NCBI GenBank assembly: GCA_024343425.1
Contig: BRLC01000011.1
Span: 1-48,380, forward strand
DNA length: 48,380 nt
Reading direction: 5' to 3'
Origin: Rhizobiaceae bacterium MnEN-MB40S
GTDB taxonomy: Bacteria; Pseudomonadota; Alphaproteobacteria; Rhizobiales; Rhizobiaceae
Shown: in pieces, positions 26,294 through 33,027 of the stretch
Position numbering within the stretch: the stretch's first letter is position 1
Layout of the letters: each line of letters begins with the position of its first letter
The notes under the pieces: model-generated
The model's input: only the letters and a program-made list of their open reading frames with translations
Database searches by the model: none
Told to the model about the DNA's origin: nothing
Translations under genes and position numbers: made by a program

Positions 26294-27094
26294 ATGAGAC
26301 GCTTCTCCTGGCTGGTACCGACGATCTACATTCTGTTTCTGATGCTGCCGATCTACTGGCTCGTCTCGATGTCCTTCAAGACGACCAACGAGATCCTCGG
26401 CTCCTTTACGCTCTGGCCGCAGCAATTCACGCTCGCCAATTACCGGGTGATCCTGACCGATCCGACCTGGTATATGGGCTACGTCAATTCGCTGATCTAC
26501 GTGACGTTGAACACGGTGCTGTCGGTCGGCGCAGCCCTGCCCGCGGCCTACGCCTTCTCGCGCTATCGGTTCCTTGGCGACAAGCACCTGTTCTTCTGGC
26601 TTCTGACCAACCGGATGGCGCCGGCGGCGGTGTTCGCCCTGCCCTTCTTCCAGCTCTATTCGGCTGTCGGCCTGTTCGACACCCATCTGGCCGTCGCGCT
26701 GGCCCACACGCTCTTCAACATTCCGCTCGCCGTCTGGATCCTGGAAGGTTTCATGTCCGGCGTGCCGAAACAGCTCGACGACACGGCCTATGTCGACGGC
26801 TATTCGTTTCCGCGCTTTTTCGTGCGGATCTTCATTCCGACGATCGCGTCCGGCATCGGCGTCGCAGCCTTCTTCTGCTTCATGTTTTCCTGGGTGGAAC
26901 TGCTTCTCGCCAAGACGCTGACCGCCGTCGCCGCCAAACCGATCGCGGCGACCATGACGAAGACGGCGTCCTCATCCGGCTATGAGCTGGGGCTGCTCGC
27001 GGCGGCCGGAACGCTGACGATCATTCCGGGCGCGATCGTCATCTATTTCGTACGCAACTATATCGCCAAGGGCTTTGCCCTCGGCCGAGTGTAA
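26294..27094 (+). CDS. glpQ: Glycerol ABC transporter permease 2
   Basis: This 266-residue MalG-type permease has a first transmembrane segment WLVPTIYILFLMLPIYWLV and the EAA-like loop DTAYVDGYSFPRFFVRIFIPTI near residue 164. It lies four bases after glpP and would form the transmembrane pore with GlpP. As with glpT, the symbol follows the rhizobial ABC operon and not the phosphodiesterase of the same name. Confidence 0.92.
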   Translation: MRRFSWLVPTIYILFLMLPIYWLVSMSFKTTNEILGSFTLWPQQFTLANYRVILTDPTWYMGYVNSLIYVTLNTVLSVGAALPAAYAFSRYRFLGDKHLFFWLLTNRMAPAAVFALPFFQLYSAVGLFDTHLAVALAHTLFNIPLAVWILEGFMSGVPKQLDDTAYVDGYSFPRFFVRIFIPTIASGIGVAAFFCFMFSWVELLLAKTLTAVAAKPIAATMTKTASSSGYELGLLAAAGTLTIIPGAIVIYFVRNYIAKGFALGRV

Positions 27095-27103
27095 GGAGCC
27101 GTC

Positions 27104-27427
27104 ATGGAAGACGCCGTCATGTTCAGCGTTCAGTGGTGGACCGAACCGCTCGGCACCTGGATGGCCTGGACCCGCGCAACGATCGCCTTCTTCCTGTTTG
27201 TCTTCGGCTGCATCGCCCTGATGGGCGCCTGGGAATATTTCAGCCCCGGCGGCAATCCGCGGCGCGGCGTGTTCGCGCTGGAGACGACCCGCGGCGACCG
27301 GCTGTTCATCACCCTGATCGGCTGCGCCTTCATCTTTATCGGCTGGCTCTATTTCTTCGGCGCGCCCCTGTGGTGGCCGCTCGGCGTGTGCGTGCTGTGG
27401 GCGCTCTTCGTCTTCAGCCTGGTTTAG
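27104..27427 (+). CDS. glpU: DUF2160 small membrane protein of the glycerol importer
   Basis: A protein of 107 residues with three hydrophobic segments (TRATIAFFLFVFGCIALMGA, LFITLIGCAFIFIGWLYFF and WWPLGVCVLWALFVFSLV) and many Trp. It matches the small DUF2160 proteins that follow glpQ in rhizobial glycerol operons, where the name glpU has been used and the function is unclear. AAGGAG precedes ATG 27104. Its last 14 bases overlap the 3' end of the convergent dehydroquinase gene. Confidence 0.85.
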   Translation: MEDAVMFSVQWWTEPLGTWMAWTRATIAFFLFVFGCIALMGAWEYFSPGGNPRRGVFALETTRGDRLFITLIGCAFIFIGWLYFFGAPLWWPLGVCVLWALFVFSLV

Positions 27428-27863
27428 AGGCTTCAGCCAGGTCGTTCATCGCCTGGACAGCCGTCGCATAGCCCTTCGGGCCAAGCCCGGCGATGACGGC
27501 CGTGGCGATGCGCGAGACCAGCGATTTCTGGTAGATGTCCTCGCGGCGATGGATGTTCGAGATGTGCAGCTCGATGATCGGGCCGGGAAACATCTTCAGC
27601 GCATCGAGGATCGCGATCGAGGTGAAGGTGAACGCGGCGGGATTGATGATGATCCCGCAGGCCGGCGCATCGATCGCTTCGTGCACCCACTCGACGATCT
27701 CGTATTCGCGGTTCGACTGACGGAACTCGACCGGGCGCGCGCCGGCCGCCTCGCGGCACATCGTCCCGATCTCGGCGAGCGTCGTATGGCCATAGATCTC
27801 CGGCTCGCGCGTGCCGAGCCGGTTGAGGTTCGGACCGTTCAGGATGAAAACGGGCTTGTTCAT
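27414..27863 (-). CDS. Type II 3-dehydroquinate dehydratase paralogue
   Basis: The 149-residue protein has the AroQ fold: LNGPNLNRLGTREPEIYG with catalytic Tyr24 and Arg19, N74 in IINPAAF, catalytic H100 in LHISN and R107 in HRRE. The usual NPGAYTHTS motif reads NPAAFTFTS, so the active-site His that contacts the substrate (H81 in the tuberculosis enzyme) is Phe80, and the preceding Gly and Tyr are also changed. It follows an orphan TRAP binding protein, so a catabolic rather than biosynthetic role, perhaps on a related cyclic acid, is more likely. Its 3' end overlaps glpU by 14 bases. Confidence 0.82.
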   Translation of the reverse strand: MNKPVFILNGPNLNRLGTREPEIYGHTTLAEIGTMCREAAGARPVEFRQSNREYEIVEWVHEAIDAPACGIIINPAAFTFTSIAILDALKMFPGPIIELHISNIHRREDIYQKSLVSRIATAVIAGLGPKGYATAVQAMNDLAEASKPG

Positions 27864-27931
27864 TGTTCCTCACCGGAATGAAGCGGATGGGCGGGGATTT
27901 CCGTCGCCCCGCGATGAGGCGAACGGACGAT

Positions 27932-27961
27932 CATGCGGGCAGGATGCGTCCTGCCCGCATG
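27932..27961. other. Perfect 13-bp hairpin between dctP-type gene and aroQ paralogue
   Basis: CATGCGGGCAGGA pairs with TCCTGCCCGCATG across a TGCG loop without mismatch, 15 bases after the TRAP binding-protein stop. No T-run follows on either strand, so it is more likely a 3'-end stabiliser or processing stop than an intrinsic terminator. It would favour the binding-protein message over the downstream aroQ-like message. Confidence 0.75.
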
Positions 27962-27975
27962 GTTCAGCGCAAGGA

Positions 27976-28965
27976 TCACTGAATGGCGTTGATCTTGTCG
28001 ACAATGCCTTCCGGCCAGTCCTTGGCGAGATCGGACTGCAGGTACTTTTCCTGCGCGAACGCCCTGAAGGCGTCCACGTCCGGCGTGTTGATCGCAAGAC
28101 CCTGTTCCTCGAAGAACGCGCCCAGCTCCTTCTCGCGATTGAGATGCTGCCCGGTGCTCCAGGCGATCGCGCTGTCGGCGGCGGACTGAACGGCCGCCTG
28201 CTGTTCCGGCGAGAGCTCGTTCCATGTGTCGAGCGAAATCGACAGCAGGTCGTATCCGACGAGATGAGACGTCAGAACGATCTGCTTCATGACTTCGTAG
28301 AACTTCATGTTCTGGACGTTGGGGAACGGATTGTCCTGGCCGTCGATCACGCCGTTCTGCAGGCCGATATAGACCTCGCTGTAGGCCATCGGAACCGGAT
28401 TGGCGCCCAGCGCGCCGCCCATGAACTGCCAGGCTTCGCCGCCGGGCATGCGCAGCTTGACGCCCGCCATGTCCGCCGGCGTCTTGACGTCCTTGTCGAG
28501 GTTCAGGCCGACCTGGCGCACGCCGAAATAGGTCGGTCCGAGGATCTTCACGCCGAGCTGGTCTTCGACCATCTGCGTCATTTCCTTGCCGACGTCGCTG
28601 GCGAAGAAGGCCTGGAGATGCTCCGCGTCGCGGAACAGATAGGCTGAGGTGAGAACCGACCACGCCGGGATCTGCTTGGCGATGTCCTGCGGGGCGATGT
28701 TACCCATCTCGAGATTGCCGCGCTGCATGGCGACGAGCTCGGTGCCCTGCTTGAACAGGTTGCCGCCGTAATAGCCGTTGAAGGTGAAGTCGTCGCCGAT
28801 GCCTTCGGCGAACTGCTTCATCATTTGCGCGCGGATGTCCTGCTCCGAGAACACGGCCGAAAAGTTCAGCTCCGTCTTGTCCTGCGCCGCGGCGTAACCC
28901 GCGGACCCGACGGTCAGTGTTGCGATGCCGGCTGCAAGCAGCAGGCGTCTGGTGAAATGGATCAT
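27976..28965 (-). CDS. TRAP transporter solute-binding protein (DctP family), orphan
   Basis: The 329-residue protein starts at ATG 28965 (GGGAGGAC upstream) with a Sec signal MIHFTRRLLLAAGIATLTV, cleavage near AAAQ. The mature part shows the DctP pattern: LGVKILGPTYFGVRQVGLN, then KTPADMAGVKLRMPGGEAW with the conserved carboxylate-binding Arg in LRMP, and PMAYSEVYIGLQNGVIDGQDNP. It would bind an organic acid in the periplasm. No DctQ or DctM membrane subunit lies in the window, so it either works with subunits encoded elsewhere or is a stand-alone sensor or binder. A perfect 13-bp hairpin separates it from the aroQ paralogue. Confidence 0.9.
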   Translation of the reverse strand: MIHFTRRLLLAAGIATLTVGSAGYAAAQDKTELNFSAVFSEQDIRAQMMKQFAEGIGDDFTFNGYYGGNLFKQGTELVAMQRGNLEMGNIAPQDIAKQIPAWSVLTSAYLFRDAEHLQAFFASDVGKEMTQMVEDQLGVKILGPTYFGVRQVGLNLDKDVKTPADMAGVKLRMPGGEAWQFMGGALGANPVPMAYSEVYIGLQNGVIDGQDNPFPNVQNMKFYEVMKQIVLTSHLVGYDLLSISLDTWNELSPEQQAAVQSAADSAIAWSTGQHLNREKELGAFFEEQGLAINTPDVDAFRAFAQEKYLQSDLAKDWPEGIVDKINAIQ

Positions 28966-29061
28966 GGTTGTCCTCCCGATCAATAAAATACGGCGCAGCG
29001 AAGGGCGCTGCGATTTCGGGACATTGTCATTCGACAATTCCAGAATCAATAGACATTCTTA

Positions 29062-29078
29062 AAAATATCCGATATTTT
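29062..29078. promoter_or_regulatory. Palindrome AAAATAT-CCG-ATATTTT, candidate GntR operator
   Basis: A 7-3-7 perfect inverted repeat lies in the 171-bp gap between the TRAP binding-protein gene and the tandem gntR pair. The gap is AT-rich and carries both divergent promoters. It is the most symmetrical site there, so it is the natural operator candidate for either regulator. Confidence 0.5.
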
Positions 29079-29136
29079 ACGTTTCATCATTGATACAATC
29101 TCTTGCCTGACGAGCCACCGCCGGTAATATGGCGCC

Positions 29137-29826
29137 ATGAACGCCGCCAACATCGAAGACGCCGCAACGACCGGGGAAACCGCCGGTGAGATCGCCTACC
29201 GGCAAATTCGCCGTGACATCGTCTTCGGAACGCTGGCTCCGGATACGCGGCTGCGTCTCGAGCGCCTGAAAGAGCCGTATCTGGTCAGCGTCAGCACGCT
29301 TCGCGAAATCCTCAACCGCCTTGCCTCGGAGCGTTTCGTGGTGGCGGAAGACCAGCGCGGCTTCCGGGTTTCACCCGTCTCCCAGAGCCATTTCCGCGAG
29401 GTCGCCGGAATGCGCGAACTGCTCGAGTCCCACGCCATGAAGGAAGCCTTCGAGCGCGGCGACCTGGAATGGGAGAGCCAGGTCGTCGCCGCCCATTACA
29501 AGCTGGCTAAGATGGAAGCCTCGATGGAAGCCGGCGACACGGGCTCCACCGAGGCCTGGAAGCGATATGACCGCGAATTCCACGCCGCGCTGATTTCGGC
29601 CTGCGGATCGAAGGCCCTCATGGCGACCCACCGCGGGATCTTCGATCATTACCTGCGCTACCAGATCGTCGCCGTCATCTACCGTGGCGAGGCGGCTGCG
29701 AAGGAACACAGGCAATTGCTGGAGTGCGCGCTTGCCCGCGATCACCGGACCGCGTCGCGGATCCTGTCCGGCCATATTCGCGCCTGTGTCGACCACACGC
29801 TCGACAACGGACTGCTTAGATCATGA
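29137..29826 (+). CDS. GntR-family (FCD) regulator, first of a tandem pair
   Basis: The 229-residue regulator has a GntR winged helix in residues 17-80 (AYRQIRRDIVFGTL, then VSVSTLREILNRLASERFV) and an FCD sensor domain with metal-site residues in RYDREFHAALISACGS and GHIRACVDH. It is divergent from the orphan TRAP binding protein and probably controls it. Its stop overlaps the start of the next gntR by four bases. The two proteins share the same layout and many identical blocks, such as STLREILNRL and YDxEFHxxLISACGS, and so arose by duplication. Confidence 0.88.
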   Translation: MNAANIEDAATTGETAGEIAYRQIRRDIVFGTLAPDTRLRLERLKEPYLVSVSTLREILNRLASERFVVAEDQRGFRVSPVSQSHFREVAGMRELLESHAMKEAFERGDLEWESQVVAAHYKLAKMEASMEAGDTGSTEAWKRYDREFHAALISACGSKALMATHRGIFDHYLRYQIVAVIYRGEAAAKEHRQLLECALARDHRTASRILSGHIRACVDHTLDNGLLRS

Positions 29827-30509
29827 ACAGGCAGGTCCCGGTTCAAGACAGCCCGTCAGCGGCGACCATTGGCGAAAGCGCCTATGCGCGCATCCGCTCC
29901 GACATCGTGCTCGGCGTGCTTCTGCCCGGGCAGCGCCTGCGCCTCGAGAAGCTGAAGAGCGAATACGGCGCAAGCATCAGCACGCTGCGCGAAATCCTGA
30001 ATCGCCTATCGTCGGAATTCCTTGTCGTCGCCGAAGGTCAGCGGGGATTCGAGGTGGCGCCCGTCTCCGTGGAGCATCTGAAAGAAGTCTCCAGCCTCAG
30101 GCTGCTGCTGGAAAGCCACGCGCTGGAACAGTCCTTCGCCGCCGGCGATGTGGAATGGGAAGCCCGCGTCGTGTCGGCGCATCACAAGCTCGCAGAGATG
30201 GAACGGCGGATGCATGGCGGCGACCGCTCGCAAACGGCGCTCTGGAAACGCTATGACTGGGAGTTTCACCAGACGCTGATCTCGGCCTGCGGTTCGGGCG
30301 TGCTGATGGACACCCACGCCGCCGTCTTCGATCAATATCTGCGCTATCAGCTGCTCGCCCTGTCCTTCCGGGGCGAAATCGCGGCTGAAGAGCATGTCCA
30401 GCTCCGCGAAGCCGCGCTGGAATGCGATTCGGCGAAGGCTCGAGAGGTCCTGGAAAAGCACATCCAGGGGGGCGTCGAGCACGCGATGGCCGCCGGCCGG
30501 ATCGGCTGA
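29823..30509 (+). CDS. GntR-family (FCD) regulator, second of a tandem pair
   Basis: The 228-residue paralogue of the preceding gene has its winged helix at about residues 18-80 (SISTLREILNRLSSEF) and an FCD domain with WEFHQTLISACGS. Overlap by four bases suggests coupled synthesis and possibly heterodimers. Its 3' 98 bases are repeated near-identically at 31776-31873, where they form a stranded remnant. The sequence right after its stop is the broken 3' end of a LysR gene. Confidence 0.88.
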   Translation: MNRQVPVQDSPSAATIGESAYARIRSDIVLGVLLPGQRLRLEKLKSEYGASISTLREILNRLSSEFLVVAEGQRGFEVAPVSVEHLKEVSSLRLLLESHALEQSFAAGDVEWEARVVSAHHKLAEMERRMHGGDRSQTALWKRYDWEFHQTLISACGSGVLMDTHAAVFDQYLRYQLLALSFRGEIAAEEHVQLREAALECDSAKAREVLEKHIQGGVEHAMAAGRIG

Positions 30510-30584
30510 CGGACGCTCTGCCTTCGGGTCTGGATTCGGTCGGAGCCCGCGGATCGCGTCGAGCGCCTTCCTGACCGGCGGATC
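30412..30584. repeat. 173-bp direct repeat, left copy (gntR end plus lysR end)
   Basis: This segment covers the last 98 bases of the second gntR and 75 bases of what was the 3' end of a convergent lysR. It aligns with 31776-31949 over its whole length with one indel. In this copy the lysR part has lost its stop (TCA to TCT) and one base, so it is the decayed side. The remainder of the gap to 30764 holds nothing that I recognise. Confidence 0.88.
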
Positions 30585-30764
30585 TATGTGATTACAATCA
30601 AGCGCGGAAAATCCCGTTTGGCTCCCTCGTGAAAGCGGTGCGGAAAACACTCCGTTTCTGCTGACTCAAGACAAAGGATCTTGCCTGGAATTGAAACCAA
30701 AACGCGAATTGGCGGTTCTCATGTTGCGGAACAAGAATTCAATTCATAGCTGAAGGTAGTCAAC

Positions 30765-31274
30765 GTGATCGACTGGAACGAAAAATTGGAGATTGTCGTA
30801 TCGGCAATCTCTATCTACGCAACAATTGTCATTTTCGTCCGATTGTATGGAAAACGAACGACCGCCCAGATGAATAATTTCGACTGGATTGTGACGGTAG
30901 CCTTCGGGTCACTGGCGTCCTCTGGCATACTGATGTCGACGGTGAGTATATTAGACGCAGTACTGGCGATGTTTGTACTGTTGACACTGCAATATTGCTT
31001 AACTTTTCTGGCTTTTCGAAGCGCACGGTTTGCAGATCTCGTGAAATCGGAGCCTCGTATCCTTTTCTATGACGGACAGTTTCTCAGGCGGCAGATGAAA
31101 AAAGAGAGAGTGACCGAAGCAGAAATACTAAGCGCGATCAGACAACACGGGTTCGTTCGCGTGGAAGACGTCCAGGCTGTTGTTCTGGAAAATGAGGCTC
31201 AATTGAGTGTCCTGGGCTATAGCGAAGACCGGGCGCCATCCACCCTGGAGGGAGTGGAGCAAGTTAAAATTTGA
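30765..31274 (+). CDS. DUF421 (YetF-like) membrane protein
   Basis: This 169-residue protein has three hydrophobic helices in the first 85 residues, the family motif RLYGKRTTAQMNNFDWIVTVAFGS near residue 26 and a cytosolic C-terminal part with KSEPRILFYDGQFLRRQMKKERVTEAEILSAIRQHG and VLENEAQLSVL. The family is widespread, often linked to envelope stress or sporulation, with no known reaction. The GTG start is preceded by AAGGTAG. It lies inside the segment bracketed by the 173/174-bp direct repeats and has lower GC than its neighbours, so it arrived with that segment. Confidence 0.82.
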   Translation: MIDWNEKLEIVVSAISIYATIVIFVRLYGKRTTAQMNNFDWIVTVAFGSLASSGILMSTVSILDAVLAMFVLLTLQYCLTFLAFRSARFADLVKSEPRILFYDGQFLRRQMKKERVTEAEILSAIRQHGFVRVEDVQAVVLENEAQLSVLGYSEDRAPSTLEGVEQVKI

Positions 31275-31301
31275 AGACACTCGAGCGAGTTATACACCCG
31301 T

Positions 31302-31520
31302 TTATTTCCCGTTCCAGATATCGACCAACATTCGGCCGAGAGATCCGACAAACATCAGGAACGATCCGACGATGAAGAGCCAAATCCCAACGGATTTGAA
31401 CTCTTCGAGAGAAGGCAGGAACATAAGGCTGCCGATGAAGAAAAGGACATTACCTAACAGTCCGAGCGACAGGTGAATCCATCCATAGTCTCGGACCAGC
31501 ATTTGGATGGGATTGCTCAT
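31302..31520 (-). CDS. YrhK-like small membrane protein
   Basis: This 72-residue protein has two hydrophobic helices (WIHLSLGLLGNVLFFIGSLMF and GIWLFIVGSFLMFVGSLGRM) joined by a short polar loop, as in YrhK-domain proteins. AGGAGAG lies six bases before ATG 31520, a strong ribosome site. It faces the DUF421 gene tail-to-tail within the inserted segment. The function of YrhK proteins is unknown, though they are often found with envelope genes. Confidence 0.72.
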   Translation of the reverse strand: MSNPIQMLVRDYGWIHLSLGLLGNVLFFIGSLMFLPSLEEFKSVGIWLFIVGSFLMFVGSLGRMLVDIWNGK

Positions 31521-31673
31521 GATCGCTCTCCTGCCACACGGTGATAGACTTTCCGTCCGGCAACGGCTCCGACTGTATTCTGTTCCGAAATTTCAAAGAT
31601 CACGAAAGCCACTTAACATGCTAACGGAGACTGTTTGCATGGGCGCAATCCTCTGCCGGCTGTTGCGAGCGGA

Positions 31674-31873
31674 TACTCGAGTTCAGCCTGGCGATCACCG
31701 CCGGCGCGTCGCTCTACGCCCGACGGCCTGCAAAAGAGCTTTCCAGGATCGCAGTGACGCAACAGACGCATGACCCCGCGCTGGAGCGCGATTCGGCAAA
31801 TGCTCGCCTGGTTCTGGAAAAGCACATCCAGGGCGGCGTCGAGCACGCCATGGCGGCCGGCCGGATCGGCTGA
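31674..31873 (+). pseudogene. Remnant of a GntR (FCD) regulator 3' end
   Basis: From 31776 to the TGA at 31871-31873 the frame reads 32 codons nearly identical to the end of the second tandem gntR (ARLVLEKHIQGGVEHAMAAG). Upstream the same frame stays open back to about 31674 with only weak FCD resemblance (EFSLAITAG), which suggests decay or an internal deletion. No start or DNA-binding domain is present. It forms the left half of the right-hand copy of the direct repeat. Confidence 0.7.
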
Positions 31874-31949
31874 CGGACGCTCAGCCTTCGGCTCTGGATT
31901 CGGTCAGGAGCCCGTGGATCGCGTCGAGCGCCTTCCTGACCGGCGGATC
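31776..31949. repeat. 174-bp direct repeat, right copy (gntR end plus lysR end)
   Basis: Second copy of 30412-30584. Here the lysR side is intact and forms the coding end of the neighbouring lysR, while the gntR side is the remnant. The two copies are 1,364 bp apart, start to start. Confidence 0.88.
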
Positions 31950-32720
31950 GTGCCGGGCGTCGTGGTGGCACACAAGCCACTCTTCATGGGTAAGTTCCTC
32001 GATCGGATCGGAAATCCGCATCAATCCCTGTTCGCCATGGGCCGCGAAACAGGGCATGACGATGCGGCCCACGCCTGACAAGGCAAGGTCCAGCGCCAGC
32101 CGCGCATCGCTCGCCGTCGTCACGATGTTGTCGGCGTGACTGGCTTTCAGCCACCGGTCCGACGGCGTGGTCGCTGCCCCTGGAGCGATCGTGACGAAAC
32201 CTGACACGTCCGGCCCGGCTGCGTAGACCGCGTGGCGTATGACGTGGGTGCGCCGCCCGGCGAGCCAGGCCTGCTCCGGCCGGCGATTGCGGATCCCGAT
32301 ATCCGCCTCGCGCCGGGCTATGTCGACGGTCGCGTTGGAGGCGAGGAATTCCGGCATCCATTCGTCGTCGCCCGACCAGAACCTCGATATGTTTCTCGCC
32401 AAAAAGCGGGAGGTCCACATGCCGGCGGCTATGCGCACGCGCGGCAGGCTGCGCTCTTCGGAGGTCCAGCGGCCCAGCCTGGCCGCAAGCGTTCGCAAGC
32501 TCTCCGCTTCGCCGACCAGCAGCCTGCCTTCCGCAGTCAGGCGGTAGCCCTTGTTGCCGCGATGAAAGAGCCGCCTGCCGGTGCGCCGTTCCAGTTCGGC
32601 CATGCGCCGGCTGAGCGTCGGCACGCTTGATCCGGTCAGGCGCGCGGCGCCGGCAAGCCCCGAGGAATCGGCCACCGCAAGAAACATGAAAACATCATCG
32701 AGACTGAGGTTTTGTTTCAT
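31881..32720 (-). CDS. LysR-family transcriptional regulator
   Basis: This 279-residue protein has an N-terminal winged helix (LDDVFMFLAVADSSGLAGAARLTGSSVPTLSRRMAELERRTGRRLF) and a C-terminal periplasmic-binding-like effector domain. Its 3' end lies in the right copy of the direct repeat and a decayed duplicate is stranded near 30.55 kb. The upstream palindrome TTTGAAA-ATCTGA-TTTCAAA abuts the start codon, which suggests autoregulation. No divergent structural gene is obvious, so the target is unknown. Confidence 0.88.
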   Translation of the reverse strand: MKQNLSLDDVFMFLAVADSSGLAGAARLTGSSVPTLSRRMAELERRTGRRLFHRGNKGYRLTAEGRLLVGEAESLRTLAARLGRWTSEERSLPRVRIAAGMWTSRFLARNISRFWSGDDEWMPEFLASNATVDIARREADIGIRNRRPEQAWLAGRRTHVIRHAVYAAGPDVSGFVTIAPGAATTPSDRWLKASHADNIVTTASDARLALDLALSGVGRIVMPCFAAHGEQGLMRISDPIEELTHEEWLVCHHDARHDPPVRKALDAIHGLLTESRAEG

Positions 32721-32721
32721 T

Positions 32722-32741
32722 TTTGAAAATCTGATTTCAAA
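32722..32741. promoter_or_regulatory. Palindrome directly upstream of lysR
   Basis: TTTGAAA (32722-32728) and TTTCAAA (32735-32741) form a perfect 7-bp inverted repeat with a 6-bp spacer, ending two bases before the lysR start codon. It would lie over the ribosome-binding region or just downstream of the promoter and could mediate self-repression. Confidence 0.5.
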
Positions 32742-32821
32742 TTCCGCTGCTGTGCAGCCCTTTATAGCGCCTGTATATTAGCAGGCATCATCCGACATTC
32801 TCAATATTGAAAGATATCCTC

Positions 32822-32992
32822 ATGCTTGCAGGTCATGTAAGGCATTGCGTCGCCACGCCCGAAACCGGGAGCCGGACAGAAGCGGAGATGATCCGACGAC
32901 GCATCGAAAGCCGCAAAAGATGGAGAAGAAAGGCGCGCCTCCTGAGGCTGCGCGCGGCCCTGTTCGGAAGGCGCAAGAGACGCGTGCTCTGA
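32822..32992 (+). CDS. Possible small basic protein
   Basis: A 56-residue frame from ATG 32822 reads MLAGHVRHCVATPET and then an extremely Arg/Lys-rich helix (RRRIESRKRWRRKARLLRLR). Small, strongly basic proteins of this kind are common and poorly understood in alphaproteobacteria. No good ribosome site is seen and there is no homologue that I recognise, so it may be a chance frame. Confidence 0.3.
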   Translation: MLAGHVRHCVATPETGSRTEAEMIRRRIESRKRWRRKARLLRLRAALFGRRKRRVL

Positions 32993-33027
32993 GTTGTGAG
33001 ATCACCCAGGGACAAATCACATAGACT

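Noticed and set aside
31507..31773. Plus-strand frame of 88 codons downstream of the YrhK-like gene
   Set aside because: It overlaps the strong ribosome site of the YrhK-like gene in antisense and then runs out of frame through the gntR remnant.
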